DNA of 7,101 bases from Candidatus Scatoplasma merdavium (GTDB taxonomy: Bacteria > Bacillota_I > Bacilli_A > RFN20 > CAG-288). Both the position numbers and the translations under genes were made by a program. Positions 1-6,773 of the stretch are shown piece by piece; position 1 is the stretch's first letter, and each line of letters starts with the position of its first letter. The stretch spans positions 1-7,101 of the forward strand of contig JADING010000062.1 in NCBI GenBank assembly GCA_017694135.1, written 5' to 3'. The notes below the pieces were generated by a model that saw only the letters and a program-made list of their open reading frames with translations, made no database searches and had not been told where the DNA came from.

Positions 1-810
1 GATATTATTGATGTCCCGGGATTTACTAAGATTACCGCTAAAGGTTTAATCGAGAAATTTTACGAGCAGTATTCTTCGCGAGAAAACAAACTTCCTATTC
101 ACTTAGAAGAATCGGTTGTTAATTTTGAAGTTATCGAAGGCGGATACAGATTGACTACTACCCATAAGGTCAGCTATGAGACTAAGACAGTTTTAATCGT
201 TTCTGGTATGGGCAACTTCACTCCGCGCAAGATTGGTTTGCCTAATGAAGATGAGTTTAAAAACATTCACTACGCTGTTACTGATAAGGCAGCTTTTAAA
301 GATAAGAAAGTTGTTTTGTTAGGCGGCGGAGATTCTGCTGTTGACTGGGACTTGATGTTAGCTCCTCTTACTAAAGATATTTCTATTGTTCACCGCCGCA
401 ATGAATTCCGCGCACAGTCATCATCAGTCGATGAAATGAAGCAAAACGGAACTCATATCTACACTCCATATAACACCACTAAGCTTATCGGTGAAAAAGG
501 TGTGTTACATGCGATTGAAATTACTAACAACGAGACTAATGAGGTTAAGACGCTTGAACTCGATGATCTCATTGTTAATTTCGGTATGATTCCTGGTCAA
601 AACAATTTCCCGGTTGAAAAGAAGGGTATGAACATCTTTGTTAAAGATTGCTATATGACTTCTTTAGAAAACGTCTTTGCTATTGGTAATACTATTACTT
701 ATAACGGCAAAGTTAAAAACATTACTTGCGGTTTAGGTGAGGCTGTTGTTGCTATCACTAAGATTGATCAGATTATTAATCCTAACAAGAATATTCCTGT
801 TCATTTCTAA
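1..810 (+). CDS. Ferredoxin/flavodoxin--NADP reductase, type 2 (5' partial)
   Basis: Cytosolic FAD flavoprotein that passes electrons between NADPH and ferredoxin or flavodoxin; thioredoxin-reductase-like type 2 family (Bacillus YumC relatives). The frame is open from base 1, giving 269 visible residues and a TAA at 808-810. The family is about 330 aa, so roughly 60 N-terminal residues with the first FAD-binding glycine motif lie outside the window. The visible start (DIIDVPGFTKITAKGL) matches the family region after the FAD loop. The NADPH Rossmann motif GGGDSA is at visible residues 108-113, and HRRNEFRA (131-138) is the usual 2'-phosphate-binding stretch. The C-terminal FAD signature reads FAIGN (227-231) where the family normally has FAIGD. 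TTG at 151 is not a start; the frame simply continues upstream. No terminator with a T-run follows on this strand. Family call is firm; in vivo partner is unknown. Confidence 0.93.
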   Translation, partial: DIIDVPGFTKITAKGLIEKFYEQYSSRENKLPIHLEESVVNFEVIEGGYRLTTTHKVSYETKTVLIVSGMGNFTPRKIGLPNEDEFKNIHYAVTDKAAFKDKKVVLLGGGDSAVDWDLMLAPLTKDISIVHRRNEFRAQSSSVDEMKQNGTHIYTPYNTTKLIGEKGVLHAIEITNNETNEVKTLELDDLIVNFGMIPGQNNFPVEKKGMNIFVKDCYMTSLENVFAIGNTITYNGKVKNITCGLGEAVVAITKIDQIINPNKNIPVHF

Positions 811-834
811 AATAAAAAAAGCCGCTGACCGGCT
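811..834 (-). terminator. Intrinsic terminator of the tRNA-Leu transcript
   Basis: Read on the minus strand, AGCCG (834-830), a 5-nt loop GTCAG and CGGCT (824-820) form a 5-bp GC-rich stem, followed by seven T residues and ATT. The hairpin lies 10 nt past the tRNA 3' end. On the plus strand the A-run is upstream and no T-run follows, so it should not stop the reductase transcript efficiently. Confidence 0.8.
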
Positions 835-843
835 GAGTAGCTA

Positions 844-925
844 TGCCTTCGGACGGAGTCGAACCGTCATGAGTCGCCTCACAGGATTCTAAGTCCTGCG
901 TGTCTACCAATTTCACCACGAAGGC
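844..925 (-). tRNA. tRNA-Leu, anticodon UAG
   Basis: 82-nt type II tRNA on the minus strand. The acceptor 5' strand GCCTTCG (925-919) pairs with CGAAGGC (851-845), with discriminator A at 844. The anticodon arm is CAGGA, loop CTTAGAA, TCCTG, giving UAG, which reads CUN leucine codons. A long variable arm (TGAG/CTCA stem with GCGA loop) is typical of tRNA-Leu. The T arm is GACGG, TTCGACT, CCGTC. The 3' CCA is not encoded (the sequence after the discriminator reads TAG), so it would be added by CCA-adding enzyme. It lies between two plus-strand genes and ends in its own terminator. I see no convincing -35; a TAGACT at 940-935 could be a weak -10. Confidence 0.97.
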
Positions 926-934
926 AGCTTTATT

Positions 935-967
935 AGTCTACAACTTTTTAAACAAAAGGACTAGACT
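935..967. promoter_or_regulatory. Inverted repeat AGTCTA/TAGACT between tRNA-Leu and alcohol dehydrogenase
   Basis: AGTCTA (935-940) and TAGACT (962-967) are perfect 6-bp inverted copies separated by 21 nt. On the minus strand the first copy reads TAGACT about 10 bp before the tRNA. On the plus strand the second is 24 nt before the dehydrogenase ATG. Each could be a weak -10 (4 of 6 matches to TATAAT) of divergent promoters, or the pair could be an operator. Neither has a recognisable -35 at 16-18 bp, and chance occurrence is possible. Confidence 0.25.
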
Positions 968-977
968 TTGCATTAAG

Positions 978-984
978 AAAGGAG
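978..984 (+). promoter_or_regulatory. Shine-Dalgarno AAAGGAG that sets the alcohol dehydrogenase start
   Basis: AAAGGAG ends directly against an ATG at 985, leaving no spacer for that codon. The next in-frame ATG at 991 is 6 nt away, which is a normal spacing. The start at 991 is therefore preferred. Confidence 0.85.
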
Positions 985-990
985 ATGACT

Positions 991-2154
991 ATGTTTAAAG
1001 ACTTTACCTTTTCAAATCCGACAGTTATTCATTTTGGTAGAAATTCTTTAGATTGCTTAAAAGAAGAAGTGAAAAAATACGGAAATAACATCCTATTAGC
1101 TTACGGAAAAGCCTCAATTAAAAAGATTGGGCTTTACGATAAGATCGTTACAATTTTAAAAGAAGCTGGGAAGACAGTGTACGATTTTGAAGGAATTATG
1201 CCTAATCCGACTTTAGAGAAGATGCTACTAGGTGCAAAAATGGTTAGAGAGCACAATATAGATCTTATTCTCGCCGTTGGTGGTGGTTCCGTTATCGATT
1301 GTGCTAAAGCGATATCTGTTTCCGCTTATTGTGAAGAGGATCCGTTTGAAAAGTACTGGATTAGATGCGAGGAAGTTTCTAACAAGATTGTTCCGGTTGC
1401 GTCAATTTTAACAATGTGTGGAACGGGCAGTGAGATGAATGGAGGCTCTGTTATCACTGATACTTCGCGCAAAATTAAGAAAGGGCACGTCTTTCAGCCT
1501 TCAGTTTATCCAAAGTTTTCCATTTTAAATCCGGAATTTACTTATTCTGTTTCCGAATACCAAATGGTCTCTGGTATTTTCGATGCTTTTTCTCATTTAA
1601 TGGAGCAGTATTTCTCTGACAAGGGTGATTCAGTAACTGACTATATCTCGGAAGGTTTGATGCGCTCTTTGGTTGTTAATTGTCCGAAAGCTTTAGTTAA
1701 TAGAGAAGATTACGAGGCGCGTTCTAATATCATGTGGGCTTCTTGTGTCGCTTTAAATACTTTAGAAGGAGTAGATAAGTCTGCTGACTGGATTGTTCAT
1801 TCGATTGAACATCAGATTTCCGCGTTTACTGACTGTGCTCACGGCATGGGATTAGCTGCTATTTCCGTTCCAATTTACAGGAAAGCTATGAAAGGATATT
1901 TGCCGAAGTTTGTGAGATTCGCAACAGAGGTTTTTAAAGTTGATCCAACTGGATTGAACGATGAAGAAATAGCTTCTAAAGGATTAGATTGCTTGGCGCA
2001 ATTTATTAAAGATAACAAAATGTGCACATCTTTAAGAGAGTTAGGTGTCACAAAAGATATGCTAAAAGATATTGCTTACAGTTCCGATACGGGATCTTGC
2101 TATATTGAGTTTGATCACGAGGATATTCTCGAAGTCTTAAAAGCCGCTTATTAA
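991..2154 (+). CDS. Iron-containing alcohol dehydrogenase (butanol dehydrogenase-like, BdhA/YugJ group)
   Basis: Cytosolic NAD(P)H-linked group III alcohol dehydrogenase, probably reducing an aldehyde to an alcohol in fermentation. 387 aa, the full family length. The N-terminal domain carries the dinucleotide loop GGGSVIDCAKAI (97-108), and TMCGTGSEMN (141-150) is the conserved substrate/cofactor segment. Metal ligands are visible as D198 and H202 (FDAFSH), H270, and H284 (CAHG); the 4- and 14-residue spacings match the known Fe/Zn site of FucO-type enzymes. YQMVSGIFDAFSHLMEQY resembles the butanol dehydrogenase branch rather than the 1,3-propanediol branch. Start chosen at 991 from the ribosome binding site. 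The TAA stop overlaps the ribosome binding site of the next gene, 8 nt away, so the three plus-strand genes are probably co-transcribed. The exact substrate cannot be told from sequence, and a functional link to the next two genes is not evident. Confidence 0.93.
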   Translation: MFKDFTFSNPTVIHFGRNSLDCLKEEVKKYGNNILLAYGKASIKKIGLYDKIVTILKEAGKTVYDFEGIMPNPTLEKMLLGAKMVREHNIDLILAVGGGSVIDCAKAISVSAYCEEDPFEKYWIRCEEVSNKIVPVASILTMCGTGSEMNGGSVITDTSRKIKKGHVFQPSVYPKFSILNPEFTYSVSEYQMVSGIFDAFSHLMEQYFSDKGDSVTDYISEGLMRSLVVNCPKALVNREDYEARSNIMWASCVALNTLEGVDKSADWIVHSIEHQISAFTDCAHGMGLAAISVPIYRKAMKGYLPKFVRFATEVFKVDPTGLNDEEIASKGLDCLAQFIKDNKMCTSLRELGVTKDMLKDIAYSSDTGSCYIEFDHEDILEVLKAAY

Positions 2155-2162
2155 GGAGTCAA

Positions 2163-3584
2163 ATGAACTATCTAGTAAGCTTCTTGAATTCTTATGAACC
2201 TTGCTATTTAGATCGGGATGATAAGGTGCATCCTGGTTCTATTTTGACTATATTGAAAAATGGAATTAAGCATAATCAAACTATTTCTCACCTGGTCTTA
2301 ATATCTTCAAGAGAGCAGAAGGATATATTAAAAAAAGTTAAAGAGAGTTTGACTTATTTGAATAAAAGCAGGGAAGAAACAAAGATAAAGTTCGTGAATT
2401 TTCCCAATGATAACGATCTTCTTTCCTCTGATAATTCTGATATATTAGACGTATATCGAACTTTAACTGATGTCGTATCTGAAATTGTGTTTAAAGACAA
2501 AGGGGCGAATATTTATTTCAATTTGTTGAGCGGGACTAACAAAGAGCGTTTAGCAATGAACCTTTTCTTGTTCACATCTAAAAACGAAAAGTATCAAGGG
2601 GTTTATTATGAAGAGTATTTTTCTCAGTTGAAAAAGTGCGAACACGAATCTATTATCAATTCTTCTCCACGGCTGTTTCCTTTCCGCAGGGTAATGAATT
2701 TCAATTTTTCTGATGAGGTTATTAATTACATAAGAGCGTACAATTACGTGCAGATATATTCTCTTTTCACGAAGAAAAAATATCCGTTGAGCAAAAAGGT
2801 CGAATCATCTCTCGAATTCATGCGTGAGATATACACTCATTCGGATAACTTGAGTCAAGCGCGATCTATACTGAGAAAAGACAAAGATTTATACAACGCA
2901 TTATCTAAATCAAAAGTTATTAATTTAATATTAGAAAACAGCGAATACGGTTTAGTTAAAATCGATTCTATGGTCGCTATTTTGATTAGGTTAGTTAGAT
3001 GTCTTCTCAATGAAAATTACGAGGAGTTCGCTTCGAATATCTCTCCTTTGTTAGTTGATGCTTGTTTGATTTATTTGGAAAAAGAGCACCGGTTTTATAA
3101 GGATTCTCACCTCTCTTTGAAATATGTTCCATACACTGAATATCTCTATGTGAGATTTGATGGGAGAATCATTATTAATGACAAAAAGTTTTTAGCCTTA
3201 GTTAAAAAGAATTCCATTCACGGGCTTTCTTCTAAATATACGACGTCTTTTACCCCTGTTTTAAAGATTAAGTTTTCCGTTTCCGGTTTGAGATCTCTGC
3301 GCGAGCATGTCAACAATCAAAACGGCATTCGAAATTACGATTTGATTATTTTGCAAGATGAGCAGGATCTCAGTATTATGCGAACTTACGAAAAAAAGTA
3401 CCGCGATGCTTGCAAGCACGCGAATATCAACTCTTTTACCTATATCGAGTTAAAAAATCAGTCGTGGAACCTCATTAATTTAGTTATTTCTATCCTTTCT
3501 AAAGCGGTAGATTGCGAGTTTGTCTTTGATGACTTCAAAGAGTTATACGAGCTTTTTAACACTTATTTGGAGAGTTTATTATGA
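2163..3584 (+). CDS. Csm6-like CARF-HEPN protein, predicted cyclic-oligoadenylate-activated RNase
   Basis: 473 aa, no signal peptide or membrane segment, likely cytosolic. The N-terminal part resembles the CARF domain of Csm6. HPGSILTILKNG (23-34) sits where Csm6 has its D-G-x-L-L-H-I segment, followed by a hydrophobic strand (SHLVLISS, 42-49). A strand then leads into NLLSGTNKERL (120-130), the N-x-x-S-G-T loop that binds cyclic oligoadenylate in the family. A helical middle follows. The C-terminus carries R-D-A-C-K-H (R414, H419), fitting the HEPN R-x4-H RNase motif, with 54 residues after the His, about as in Streptococcus Csm6 as I remember it. The usual RN is RD here. Known family role: RNA degradation triggered by type III CRISPR signalling. 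No cas10 or array is visible in the window, so the activator is unknown. Ribosome binding site AAGGAG (2153-2158) overlaps the dehydrogenase stop. All six Arg codons are used, including CGG and AGG, unlike the reductase (only CGC, CGA and AGA); this could hint at transfer. Overlaps the next gene by ATGA. Confidence 0.66.
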   Translation: MNYLVSFLNSYEPCYLDRDDKVHPGSILTILKNGIKHNQTISHLVLISSREQKDILKKVKESLTYLNKSREETKIKFVNFPNDNDLLSSDNSDILDVYRTLTDVVSEIVFKDKGANIYFNLLSGTNKERLAMNLFLFTSKNEKYQGVYYEEYFSQLKKCEHESIINSSPRLFPFRRVMNFNFSDEVINYIRAYNYVQIYSLFTKKKYPLSKKVESSLEFMREIYTHSDNLSQARSILRKDKDLYNALSKSKVINLILENSEYGLVKIDSMVAILIRLVRCLLNENYEEFASNISPLLVDACLIYLEKEHRFYKDSHLSLKYVPYTEYLYVRFDGRIIINDKKFLALVKKNSIHGLSSKYTTSFTPVLKIKFSVSGLRSLREHVNNQNGIRNYDLIILQDEQDLSIMRTYEKKYRDACKHANINSFTYIELKNQSWNLINLVISILSKAVDCEFVFDDFKELYELFNTYLESLL

Positions 3585-5029
3585 AGGCATTAGTTATCCA
3601 AATTTCACAGCACAACCTCGAGAACAATTCTTTAAATAAGTCGATTGTCAATCTGCTTGAGAATTTAAAGAAAGAGAAAGATTGTTTGGATTATCGAATC
3701 TGTCTGTTTTTGTTTTCTTCTGATGCGAAAATCGAAAAGAGAAACGGTTATTATTCACATTTAGTAAGAAAGGAATTAGAGAGGTTAGAAATAGAAATCC
3801 CTGTTTTAGTATTTAAAAATGAAAACGTCGAAATCAGAGGTTATAAAAACATCGATAAAGTCTATTCGTTCATTTATACTTCACTAGCTAAGATTCCTAA
3901 TTTTTCATTGAAAGATAGCTCAAATACCATTTATTTGCTTATCTCGTACAGCGAGCCTGCATTTGATTTGACGGCCATAGCTTTGGTAAATAACGCCCCT
4001 TATTTAGCTAAATTAGTTCCACTCGAAATCAGCGAGCGCATTATCGATTCTTCAAAAGATGAATTAGATGTTAAAAAGTGCGCGAAGAAATACGAAGATG
4101 AATTGAATAAAAGAGTTGAGATTAAATGCGCTGATTATTCCAAATTAACAATGGAAAACCAAGAAAGTTATTTAGAAAAGTACGTGACTCAATACAACTA
4201 TCATTTGCTCAAGAAAGAAACTTTAGAATACCAGAAAAAAGACAAGATATATTCGAAAGTAATCGATTTAGCTTGCGCTATTGAAATTGGTGATTTTTCC
4301 TATGTTTTAGACAATTATTCTTATTTTGATGAATTTCCAAAAGGGAAAAAGCTCGCTAAAGATACCCGTTTGGTCTACCACTATATTTTTATCAGTTTAC
4401 TCAAGATGTGGATAGATTTATCGAAGGGGGAAATATCTAATTTCCTTTCGAAAATTGAAGGTGTATTGAAAGATGAACTTCTTTTAATTTTAGATACTTT
4501 GTCTTCAAATAAAGGGTATAGAAATTACTTTAGTTTTTCTTCTGAAACTAAAACATTTAAGCTCAGTTTAGAAGACTTAATTTCTTCGAAAGGGACTATT
4601 AAATTCTATTTAGTTAACCGTGAATACCTGCTTCATCAAGCGGTTAAAAAATATTATAAAAACTGCGATAATTACGAGTTTTATTTCATTTCTGCATTAG
4701 CTTTATTCGGTTTTGTCGATTACTTTTTAAAAGATAGAGAAGACATATGTTCAATATGCCACAACATCGCTGAAATGTACTCTTCAAACGGAAATAAGAA
4801 CAACGGAATTTTAGTTAAGGCAAACCAACTGACTCACCAAGGGAATATCGATGAGAATTTAGATATCGAAGAAGGAAGGAAATTCCTTTCTCTTATGTTT
4901 GATTTGCTTTCATACGTCTGTCAGGAAGACAGAAAATTTATATGTTCAGAAGATAGCGTGGACGATGTAGAACCGAGTTTGTTAAGTTCGTTAACACGAT
5001 ACCTGCTTTACAAACTCAGGAATTTTTAA
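3581..5029 (+). CDS. Degenerate Csm6-like partner protein (diverged CARF, HEPN motif lacking Arg)
   Basis: 482 aa, soluble, starting at the ATGA overlap with the preceding gene; GGAGAG (3569-3574) is the ribosome binding site, so translation is probably coupled and expression near-stoichiometric. The N-terminus (MKALVIQIS) and a strand near 116-121 fit a Rossmann-like CARF fold, but where a CARF loop would read S-G-T this protein has ISYSEPAF (121-128). The middle is helical and Lys-rich. Near the C-terminus ANQLTHQG (414-421) lines up with the RNxxAHG motif of Csm6 HEPN domains, followed by a hydrophobic helix (FLSLMFDLLSYV, 435-446). The His (H419) is kept but the Arg is Ala (GCA at 4820-4822). 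H419 has the same residue number as the motif His of the preceding protein, which supports a shared architecture. Likely a catalytically weak or inactive subunit that pairs with the upstream protein. The homology is inferred from motifs only and needs a profile search; the alternative is an unrelated helical protein. Confidence 0.55.
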   Translation: MKALVIQISQHNLENNSLNKSIVNLLENLKKEKDCLDYRICLFLFSSDAKIEKRNGYYSHLVRKELERLEIEIPVLVFKNENVEIRGYKNIDKVYSFIYTSLAKIPNFSLKDSSNTIYLLISYSEPAFDLTAIALVNNAPYLAKLVPLEISERIIDSSKDELDVKKCAKKYEDELNKRVEIKCADYSKLTMENQESYLEKYVTQYNYHLLKKETLEYQKKDKIYSKVIDLACAIEIGDFSYVLDNYSYFDEFPKGKKLAKDTRLVYHYIFISLLKMWIDLSKGEISNFLSKIEGVLKDELLLILDTLSSNKGYRNYFSFSSETKTFKLSLEDLISSKGTIKFYLVNREYLLHQAVKKYYKNCDNYEFYFISALALFGFVDYFLKDREDICSICHNIAEMYSSNGNKNNGILVKANQLTHQGNIDENLDIEEGRKFLSLMFDLLSYVCQEDRKFICSEDSVDDVEPSLLSSLTRYLLYKLRNF

Positions 5030-6687
5030 TCTTTGTCTAGCTGAGGGACATACGAAGAGCCAGATTCACGGTTAGCAATAAAGAAAAGGTGGTCTGCCGC
5101 TCTTTCTAAGTTTCCGATAAGATTAATGTAAATTCGCGAGGATTCGCCTTTGCATTCGCCGTTATTTAAACGCACTAAATGTTCTTTAATTGCGCTAGAA
5201 CGCTCGTTGTCAATCTCATCTTCGCGCTGTTTAATACTTTCATAAATTTGATAGTTGTCATTTTCAAGCATTTTAAATAAGTCGGAGTATTGTTTTTCAA
5301 TGAGACTGTAAATTTTTTCTGCTTTGTTCAATGCGCCTTGAGAAAAAGTGAGGTTTTCATTAACGCGATGCGAAGTGTAAGAAGTGATGTTGTCGGCAAT
5401 TTCCGCTAAACGATCAATATCGGCAATGTCGAGCATCTTCATTGATATTTTCGCATTAGAAGCGTTGTCAGTCCCGCTGTTAAGAATATCAGCCAAATAT
5501 TTGTTTAAGGTTTTAGAGTCAGCTTCTATTTCTTTGTTTAACAATATGACTGTTTTGCTTGCTTCTTCATCGTTTTTAACGAAAGAATCTAAAGATGTTT
5601 GCAAGGTTAAAAGCGCTTTGTTTGAAAGAGAGGCAAAGTATCTATCGGCTTCGCTTAAAGCCAAAGATGGATTCTTTAAGAAGCGAGTATCGAGCTCGAT
5701 TTTTTCTTTCTCGTTTTTATCGGGAATGATAAGCTCACTAAGCTTAACAAACCACTTGATAAAAGGTAAGAAAATGATAGTGCAAACGACGTTGAAAAAA
5801 GTGTGGAACATCGCAATCTGCGTTGCTGGAGAAGAAGGGAAGAGCTTGACGAAAGTAACCTCGTTAAACTGCGGGAAGCAAAGAAGAATAATAAAGAAAA
5901 TCACAGAACCCATTACGTTAAATAACAAGTGAATAATCGCTGTTCTTTTACCGTTTCTAGTTGATCCAATTGAGGAAATTAACGCCGTGGTAGTAGAACC
6001 GATATTTGAACCTAATATTACATATAAAACTCCGTTGCCGCTTCCACCAACCACAACTCCGGCTAAAGCCATTGAAATGAGAATCGAAGTAATGACAGAA
6101 GAAGACTGAATAGCAGTAGTAAAAACGATGCCTATTAAAAGAAGGAGAACCGGATTAGTTAAATTAACTAAAAAATCAGACATAGCAGGAACGAGTTCGA
6201 ATAAGGCGTTGAAGTTATCTTCCATAATTAACAGTCCTAAAAACAGTAAGCCCAATCCGATAACTAGCTCACCGCTTAGAGCTATTTTTTCTTTCTTTTT
6301 GAAAAACATCAGCATAATCATGCCGATAAAAGAAACGCAAATAAATATTTCTGAAATAGGGAAGTTACCTAAAGCGGCAATCTGAGCGGTAATAGTAGTA
6401 CCGATATTAGCTCCCATAATGTATGAGACGGCTTGCGTTAAGCTCATAGCCCCAGAATTTACAAAGCCAACAACCATAACTGAAGTAGCACCTGATGATT
6501 GCATGATCATTGTTGCTAAGGTTGAAATTCCAACTCCGACTAACGGATTAGATGCTGTCTTAGAGAACAGTTTCTTTAAAGAAGTAGAGGCTAGTTTTTC
6601 GGTGGCCTTTTGGAGCATTTCCATACCTACTAAAAAACAGGTAAGACCTCCAAACAGAACCATTACTGCAATTGCTATTTCGTTCAT
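5026..6687 (-). CDS. Na+/phosphate cotransporter with C-terminal PhoU-like domain (NptA/YjbB family)
   Basis: Inner-membrane Na+/Pi symporter family (type II NaPi), 553 aa, full length for the bacterial PhoU-fused form. The membrane part (about residues 1-320) has two inverted NaPi repeats, each with its QSS signature: QSSGATSVMVVGF (63-75) and QSSSVITSIL (194-203). Repeats also share GANIGTTIT (92-100) and GSNIGSTTT (226-234). Hydrophobic helices run through to about residue 317. Residues 345-545 form a soluble helical PhoU-like domain with the metal-type motifs DIDRLAEIADNI (423-434) and ERAADH (528-533). The ribosome binding site AAGGAA (6702-6697) is 9 nt from the ATG. Its TAA stop overlaps the stop of the convergent plus-strand gene, and I see no terminator between them. 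A promoter and phosphate-box-like repeats lie upstream, consistent with induction on phosphate limitation. The transported substrate is inferred from family. Confidence 0.94.
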   Translation of the reverse strand: MNEIAIAVMVLFGGLTCFLVGMEMLQKATEKLASTSLKKLFSKTASNPLVGVGISTLATMIMQSSGATSVMVVGFVNSGAMSLTQAVSYIMGANIGTTITAQIAALGNFPISEIFICVSFIGMIMLMFFKKKEKIALSGELVIGLGLLFLGLLIMEDNFNALFELVPAMSDFLVNLTNPVLLLLIGIVFTTAIQSSSVITSILISMALAGVVVGGSGNGVLYVILGSNIGSTTTALISSIGSTRNGKRTAIIHLLFNVMGSVIFFIILLCFPQFNEVTFVKLFPSSPATQIAMFHTFFNVVCTIIFLPFIKWFVKLSELIIPDKNEKEKIELDTRFLKNPSLALSEADRYFASLSNKALLTLQTSLDSFVKNDEEASKTVILLNKEIEADSKTLNKYLADILNSGTDNASNAKISMKMLDIADIDRLAEIADNITSYTSHRVNENLTFSQGALNKAEKIYSLIEKQYSDLFKMLENDNYQIYESIKQREDEIDNERSSAIKEHLVRLNNGECKGESSRIYINLIGNLERAADHLFFIANRESGSSYVPQLDKD

Positions 6688-6721
6688 TTGTTACAATTCC
6701 TTACTTTTACTTAATAACTTC

Positions 6722-6738
6722 TTAACAAAAAACTTACA
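6722..6738. repeat. Second pair of TTAACA/CTTACA repeats in the transporter leader
   Basis: TTAACA (6722-6727) and CTTACA (6733-6738) are 11 bp apart start to start, the same spacing as the upstream box array. TTAATA at 6711 continues the period imperfectly. They lie between the predicted transcription start (about 6738) and the ribosome binding site. They may be extra regulator sites or chance in AT-rich DNA. Confidence 0.3.
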
Positions 6739-6744
6739 TTTAGA

Positions 6745-6773
6745 ATTGTAAACTAAGCCTGACAAAATGTTAA
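6745..6773 (-). promoter_or_regulatory. Sigma-A-type promoter of the Na+/Pi cotransporter gene
   Basis: On the minus strand, -35 TTAACA (6773-6768, 5 of 6 matches to TTGACA), a 17-bp spacer, then -10 TACAAT (6750-6745, 5 of 6 matches to TATAAT). The predicted start is near 6738, giving a leader of about 50 nt before the ATG at 6687. Confidence 0.65.

Noticed and set aside
844..925. tRNA-Leu as an integration site for an element carrying the Csm6-like genes
   Set aside because: The tRNA 3' end points away from the operon, towards the reductase, and no duplicate of the tRNA 3' end was found in the window.
985..990. ATG at 985 as the alcohol dehydrogenase start
   Set aside because: It directly abuts the AAAGGAG ribosome binding site; ATG at 991 has a 6-nt spacer and gives the usual family N-terminus.
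3207..3308. Other HEPN-like candidates in the first Csm6-like protein: KKNSIHG (348-354) and RSLREH (377-382)
   Set aside because: Both leave over 90 residues after the His, more than in Csm6 HEPN domains, and the first has Lys for Arg. RDACKH (414-419) fits the expected tail length better, but RSLREH cannot be fully excluded.
3581..3584. TGA as a Trp codon (Mycoplasma code)
   Set aside because: TGG encodes Trp in several conserved positions and TGA ends the first Csm6-like gene exactly at the ATGA overlap with the next gene.
5384..6751. Open frames on the plus strand antisense to the Na+/Pi transporter
   Set aside because: They are fully explained as shadows of a well-supported transporter gene; their translations show no recognisable family features and no good ribosome binding sites were noted.
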